Shown here one piece after another: positions 59,201 through 61,323 of a DNA stretch of 61,323 bases. Position 1 is the first letter of the stretch, and each line of letters begins with the position of its first letter. The stretch spans positions 1 to 61,323 of the IMG/VR virus record IMGVR_UViG_3300045051_000399; one strand, written 5' to 3'. The translations under genes were made by a program, and so were the position numbers. The DNA comes from a virus. The notes below the pieces were generated by a model. It was not told the origin of the DNA, ran no database searches, and worked only from the letters and a program-made list of their open reading frames with translations.

Positions 59201-59503
59201 ATGGGGATCAAGCTCAACACGATCGAGGAGCTACTCGCCGCGATCAACGGGATCGTCGGGCAAGCGAGCCCGCTCGTGCCGGTGATTAGCTTCGCCATTC
59301 GCGAGCTATGGACGATGTGGAAAGCTCGCAATCCCGACGGCACGGTGCAAGAGTTCATCGACGATCTACGCGAGAAGTCGGAAAGCAATCAGAGCTTCGC
59401 GGCCGCGTGGCTCATCGCGCACGGGTACGTGCTCGATCCGGACGGCGAGACGTGGATCGCGCCGCCGGCGGCCGACGGCTCCGATCCGGCCTCGGGCGGA
59501 TAG
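59201..59503 (+). CDS. Small hypothetical protein at end of late region
   Basis: A 100-residue helical protein (TIEELLAAINGIVGQASPLV; RNPDGTVQEFIDDLREKSES) with a proline/acidic tail. Last gene before the non-coding region. Confidence 0.55.
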   Translation: MGIKLNTIEELLAAINGIVGQASPLVPVISFAIRELWTMWKARNPDGTVQEFIDDLREKSESNQSFAAAWLIAHGYVLDPDGETWIAPPAADGSDPASGG

Positions 59504-59516
59504 GCGGCCCTCAGCA

Positions 59517-59549
59517 CGCGCCGGCCCGAGCCTCGGGCTCGCCGGCGCG
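59517..59549 (+). terminator. Strong GC hairpin after the late genes
   Basis: CGCGCCGGC (59517-59525) pairs with GCCGGCGCG (59541-59549), and the inner CCGAG/CGGG bases extend the stem around CCT. No T-tract follows. The position, 14 bp after the last late gene, supports a terminator or transcript-protecting role. Confidence 0.55.
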
Positions 59550-59676
59550 GAGCTGCACGATCGCCTCGTGGCGGGCCTCCTGGCGCGCCACAGCTACGGC
59601 CCGGCGGCGGCTCGCCCGGTGCCCTCTGGGCGGGCTGCTTACCTCAAGCCCGGCCGGTGCTGCCCGCCGCCGGGCC

Positions 59677-59692
59677 TGTTTCACGAGAAACG
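59677..59692. promoter_or_regulatory. parS-like palindrome
   Basis: TGTTTCACGAGAAACG matches the bacterial ParB-binding consensus TGTTTCACGTGAAACA at 14 of 16 positions. GGGCC/GGCCC bases outside it lengthen the inverted repeat, so a simple hairpin is the alternative reading. No parA gene is seen in the phage. Confidence 0.45.
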
Positions 59693-59741
59693 GCCCGGCC
59701 CTCCCACGCGAAAAGCCCTGCAATTTCAGCGAAAACACGCG

Positions 59742-59773
59742 TTGACACGGATCCCGGCTTTTGTATTACAATT
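59742..59773 (+). promoter_or_regulatory. sigma70-type early promoter
   Basis: A perfect -35 TTGACA (59742-59747), a 16-bp spacer and TATTAC (59764-59769) overlapping TACAATT, with TG just before the -10. Transcription would enter the early genes at 59835 and run through the circular junction into the AAA ATPase module. Confidence 0.7.
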
Positions 59774-59834
59774 GAGCCCGGTCGGCAGACCACGAACGGC
59801 AACGGCGACAACGAGTTAAGCGGAGGGACGCATC

Positions 59835-60020
59835 GTGAAGATCGAAAAGGCGTGGGACGGTAACGAGCTGGTGAACGATCGCGGCAACCGGGTATACATC
59901 TCGCGCGGGCGCTGGCAGTGGATCGTTGTGCTCGACAACGGCGAGATCGACTCCGCGCACGACTTGAAGCGCGAAGCTCTGGCGCGTGCTGAGCTGATCA
60001 GAAAAGCGGAGGCCCGTTAA
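59835..60020 (+). CDS. First early gene, small hypothetical protein
   Basis: A 61-residue protein from GTG 59835 with CGGAGGGACGCATC upstream. N-terminal beta hairpin (GNRVYISRGRWQWIVVLDNG) and a C-terminal basic helix. As the first gene after the strong promoter it may counteract host functions; that is inference only. Confidence 0.6.
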   Translation: MKIEKAWDGNELVNDRGNRVYISRGRWQWIVVLDNGEIDSAHDLKREALARAELIRKAEAR

Positions 60021-60242
60021 GTGCGGCATCTCCGTTGGCGACTCAACGATCCGATCGAAGAGAACGACAAGCGTACCGGCGCACGCTGGACGCGCGTACA
60101 CAAGTTCGTCGATGGCGACTCGCACACGTTGTGCGGCCTCGCCATTCCCGATCATCCGTATATGGCCGATTACGACGATGGCACTCCGGACGGCGCGCCG
60201 GTGTGCGATCGTTGCAAAACCGTCGCGCGCCGAGGAGCGTAA
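60021..60242 (+). CDS. Small zinc-binding-like protein
   Basis: A 73-residue protein from GTG 60021, directly abutting the previous stop, with GCGGAGG upstream. HTLCGLAIPDHP and VCDRC provide Cys/His ligands for one metal ion. No family recognised. Confidence 0.55.
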   Translation: MRHLRWRLNDPIEENDKRTGARWTRVHKFVDGDSHTLCGLAIPDHPYMADYDDGTPDGAPVCDRCKTVARRGA

Positions 60243-60245
60243 CTA

Positions 60246-60629
60246 ATGCGAGAAGCACTCAAGCAAGCGGCGGAGATCGTCGCGCGCGTTCGCGACGCCG
60301 GGATCGACATCCTCATCGACACGAGCGACGTGCGCGGGCGGCTCCTGGCGCGCGCGACGTTGCGCTTCGGCAATGGGCACTCGATCCTTTCGGGCTTCGA
60401 GCTGCGCGGCTTCGAGATTGTCGCCGGCAAAACGATCGGCATGCCGTACTCGGTGACGTGGCCGGCAAAATCGTACAGCGTCAACGGCATTGATCATTCG
60501 TATCACGTGCTCCGCATTTGGCGCGCGCCCGGCGACGCGGTGAAGCTCACCGAGGCGATCGCGGCGGCGTTCACGATTCAGACGGCCGCGACAGTGCACG
60601 AGAAGCTGTACGGCCGTAAGGCACGGTAA
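60246..60629 (+). CDS. Hypothetical protein with SpoVG-like strand pattern
   Basis: A 127-residue protein. TSDVRGRLLARATLRFGNGH followed by FELRGFEIVAGKTIGMPYSV and LTEAIAAAFTIQ resembles the strand order and the terminal helix of SpoVG-type DNA/RNA-binding proteins (an A-x-x-x-F ... I-x-x-G ... M-P core). The similarity is low and was judged by eye. Confidence 0.5.
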   Translation: MREALKQAAEIVARVRDAGIDILIDTSDVRGRLLARATLRFGNGHSILSGFELRGFEIVAGKTIGMPYSVTWPAKSYSVNGIDHSYHVLRIWRAPGDAVKLTEAIAAAFTIQTAATVHEKLYGRKAR

Positions 60630-60631
60630 AC

Positions 60632-60648
60632 GCGCTCCGGCAGAGCGC
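60632..60648 (+). other. Small intergenic hairpin
   Basis: GCGCTC (60632-60637) pairs with GAGCGC (60643-60648) around CGGCA in the 49-bp gap before the AAA ATPase start. It could adjust the relative amounts of the ATPase message. Confidence 0.3.
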
Positions 60649-60678
60649 TCGGCAACGAAAGGCAACGAGGAGGACGCA

Positions 60679-61323
60679 ATGAGAAACGCACGACAGCAAG
60701 CTTTCGAGACGGTGCTCGATGCCCGTCTCGTCTCGACACCGTTCATCGCCTACAGCACGCCCGACGCACAAGCGTCTCAGGCGGGCATCTACTCGGCCAT
60801 CCTGGCGGAGTATCCACAGACCGACGACGAAGCCGGCACGAAGTACATTGAGCCGCCGGCGATTCAATGGGACGCCGTACGCGGCTTCGTGCCGCTCAAC
60901 GACACGGGCAAGGCCGCGATCGCCGGCGTCGGCGGGAGCGAAGCCAACATCAACATCGTGAGCGCACTCGACAACGCGTTGCGCCTCCCGCCGCATACGC
61001 TCCTCTTCGTGCACAACGCTCACTTGCAATGGAGCACCGGCTCGGATCGCGTCGCGATGATACAGGGCGTCTGCAACCTCCGAGAGCGCTTTAAGGCGAA
61101 GTTTCGCACGCTGATGCTCTTCCATCGTGACGCGACGCTCCCGCTCGAACTGAGCGACGTGATGACGGTCGAGGAGCCCTTGCCCGGTTCTGAGGAGCTG
61201 GCGAACGTCGTCACGACGTTGTGCGACGCGGCGCACGAATCACAGCAAGTACCGAAGCCCGACGCCGGCACCGTCGCGAAAGCGGCTTCGGCCCTGGCGA
61301 GTAATTCGCTCTTCATGGCCGAG
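60679..61323 (+). CDS. Ycf46-like AAA ATPase, 5' part (continues at 1-1063)
   Basis: The first 215 codons up to the window end. Codons 181 onward repeat the left end, so the join is unambiguous. ATG 60679 follows GAGGAGGACGCA. Residues about 95-170 form the degenerate N-terminal AAA-like domain of Ycf46 proteins: HTLLFVHNAHLQWS resembles a decayed Walker B strand, KFRTLMLFHRDATLPLELSD a sensor-like strand, and VMTVEEPLPGSEEL the ending seen before the linker in that family. No Walker A is present in this half. The promoter at 59742 should drive it as the fourth early gene. Confidence 0.8.
   Translation, partial: MRNARQQAFETVLDARLVSTPFIAYSTPDAQASQAGIYSAILAEYPQTDDEAGTKYIEPPAIQWDAVRGFVPLNDTGKAAIAGVGGSEANINIVSALDNALRLPPHTLLFVHNAHLQWSTGSDRVAMIQGVCNLRERFKAKFRTLMLFHRDATLPLELSDVMTVEEPLPGSEELANVVTTLCDAAHESQQVPKPDAGTVAKAASALASNSLFMAE
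61197..61323. repeat. Terminal direct repeat (circular-contig overlap), right copy
   Basis: Identical to bases 1-127. After removing one copy the circle is about 61,196 bp. Confidence 0.9.

Larger units (their letters stand above)
59504..59834. other. Main non-coding region (331 bp)
   Basis: The only gap above 300 bp. In order it holds a strong hairpin (59517-59549), a TCCTGGCG string (59578-59585), a parS-like 16-mer within an imperfect hairpin (59677-59692) and a consensus-like promoter (59742-59773). No convincing open frame. A natural place for regulation and possibly for the packaging site. Confidence 0.7.

Noticed and set aside
1-61323. tRNA, rRNA or known riboswitch genes.
   Set aside because: I saw no cloverleaf-like or conserved riboswitch core sequence in the few gaps. 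A dedicated search was not possible.

Overview
The window is an essentially complete tailed-phage (siphovirus-like) genome. The first 127 bases recur exactly as the last 127 (1-127 = 61197-61323). One open frame runs off the right end and continues in frame at the left end, so the molecule is circular or circularly permuted with a unit length of about 61,196 bp. All convincing genes lie on the + strand, are tightly packed (many ATGA, TAGTG or 1-20 bp overlaps) and are mostly preceded by GAGGAG-type ribosome sites. Base composition is high G+C (about 63 % by eye, not computed). The host cannot be named. Sec signal peptides, two lipoprotein signals and one good sigma70-type promoter suggest a Gram-negative, high-G+C host. 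I see no integrase, DNA polymerase, RNA polymerase or tRNA gene.

Layout from the promoter at about 59742. (1) Early/replication arm, 59835 through the junction to about 19728: a Ycf46-like AAA ATPase with a rearranged motif order, followed by a DUF1257 (Ycf35-like) gene and a DUF2997 gene; many small zinc-binding, membrane and hypothetical proteins; a recombination block (Rad52-like annealing protein, RecB-like exonuclease, coiled-coil protein); a replication block (lambda-O-like initiator with a possible internal origin, DnaC-like helicase loader); a phage N6-adenine methyltransferase; and several nucleases (two further PD-(D/E)XK, one HNH). (2) Packaging and head, 19728-32698: Nu1-like small terminase, GpA-like large terminase, gpW-like connector, lambda-type portal, protease-capsid fusion, DUF2190-like decoration protein and joining proteins. 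Five sugar/methyl-transfer genes interrupt this block: four between gpW and portal, including a three-domain fusion, and one after the portal. (3) Tail, 32695-43966: gpZ-like and tube-like proteins, a G/GT chaperone pair with a likely -1 frameshift, a 1281-residue tape measure and a 1300-residue hub-like protein. (4) Fibre/lysis/secreted region, 43971-59503: a long run of proteins carrying Sec or lipoprotein signals, an exact 14 x 22-residue repeat protein, an M15-type endolysin candidate, a lipoprotein resembling a clan-A glycosidase and a secreted metzincin metalloprotease. (5) A 331-bp non-coding gap, 59504-59834, with a strong hairpin, a parS-like 16-mer and the consensus-like promoter.

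The most interesting items are the rearranged AAA ATPase and its Ycf35/DUF2997 partners, the glycosyltransferase-methyltransferase-deacetylase fusion inside the head operon, the concentration of signal peptides in the distal region with a phage-encoded metzincin, the 22-residue repeat protein, and a genome-wide excess of GATC produced by codon choice.
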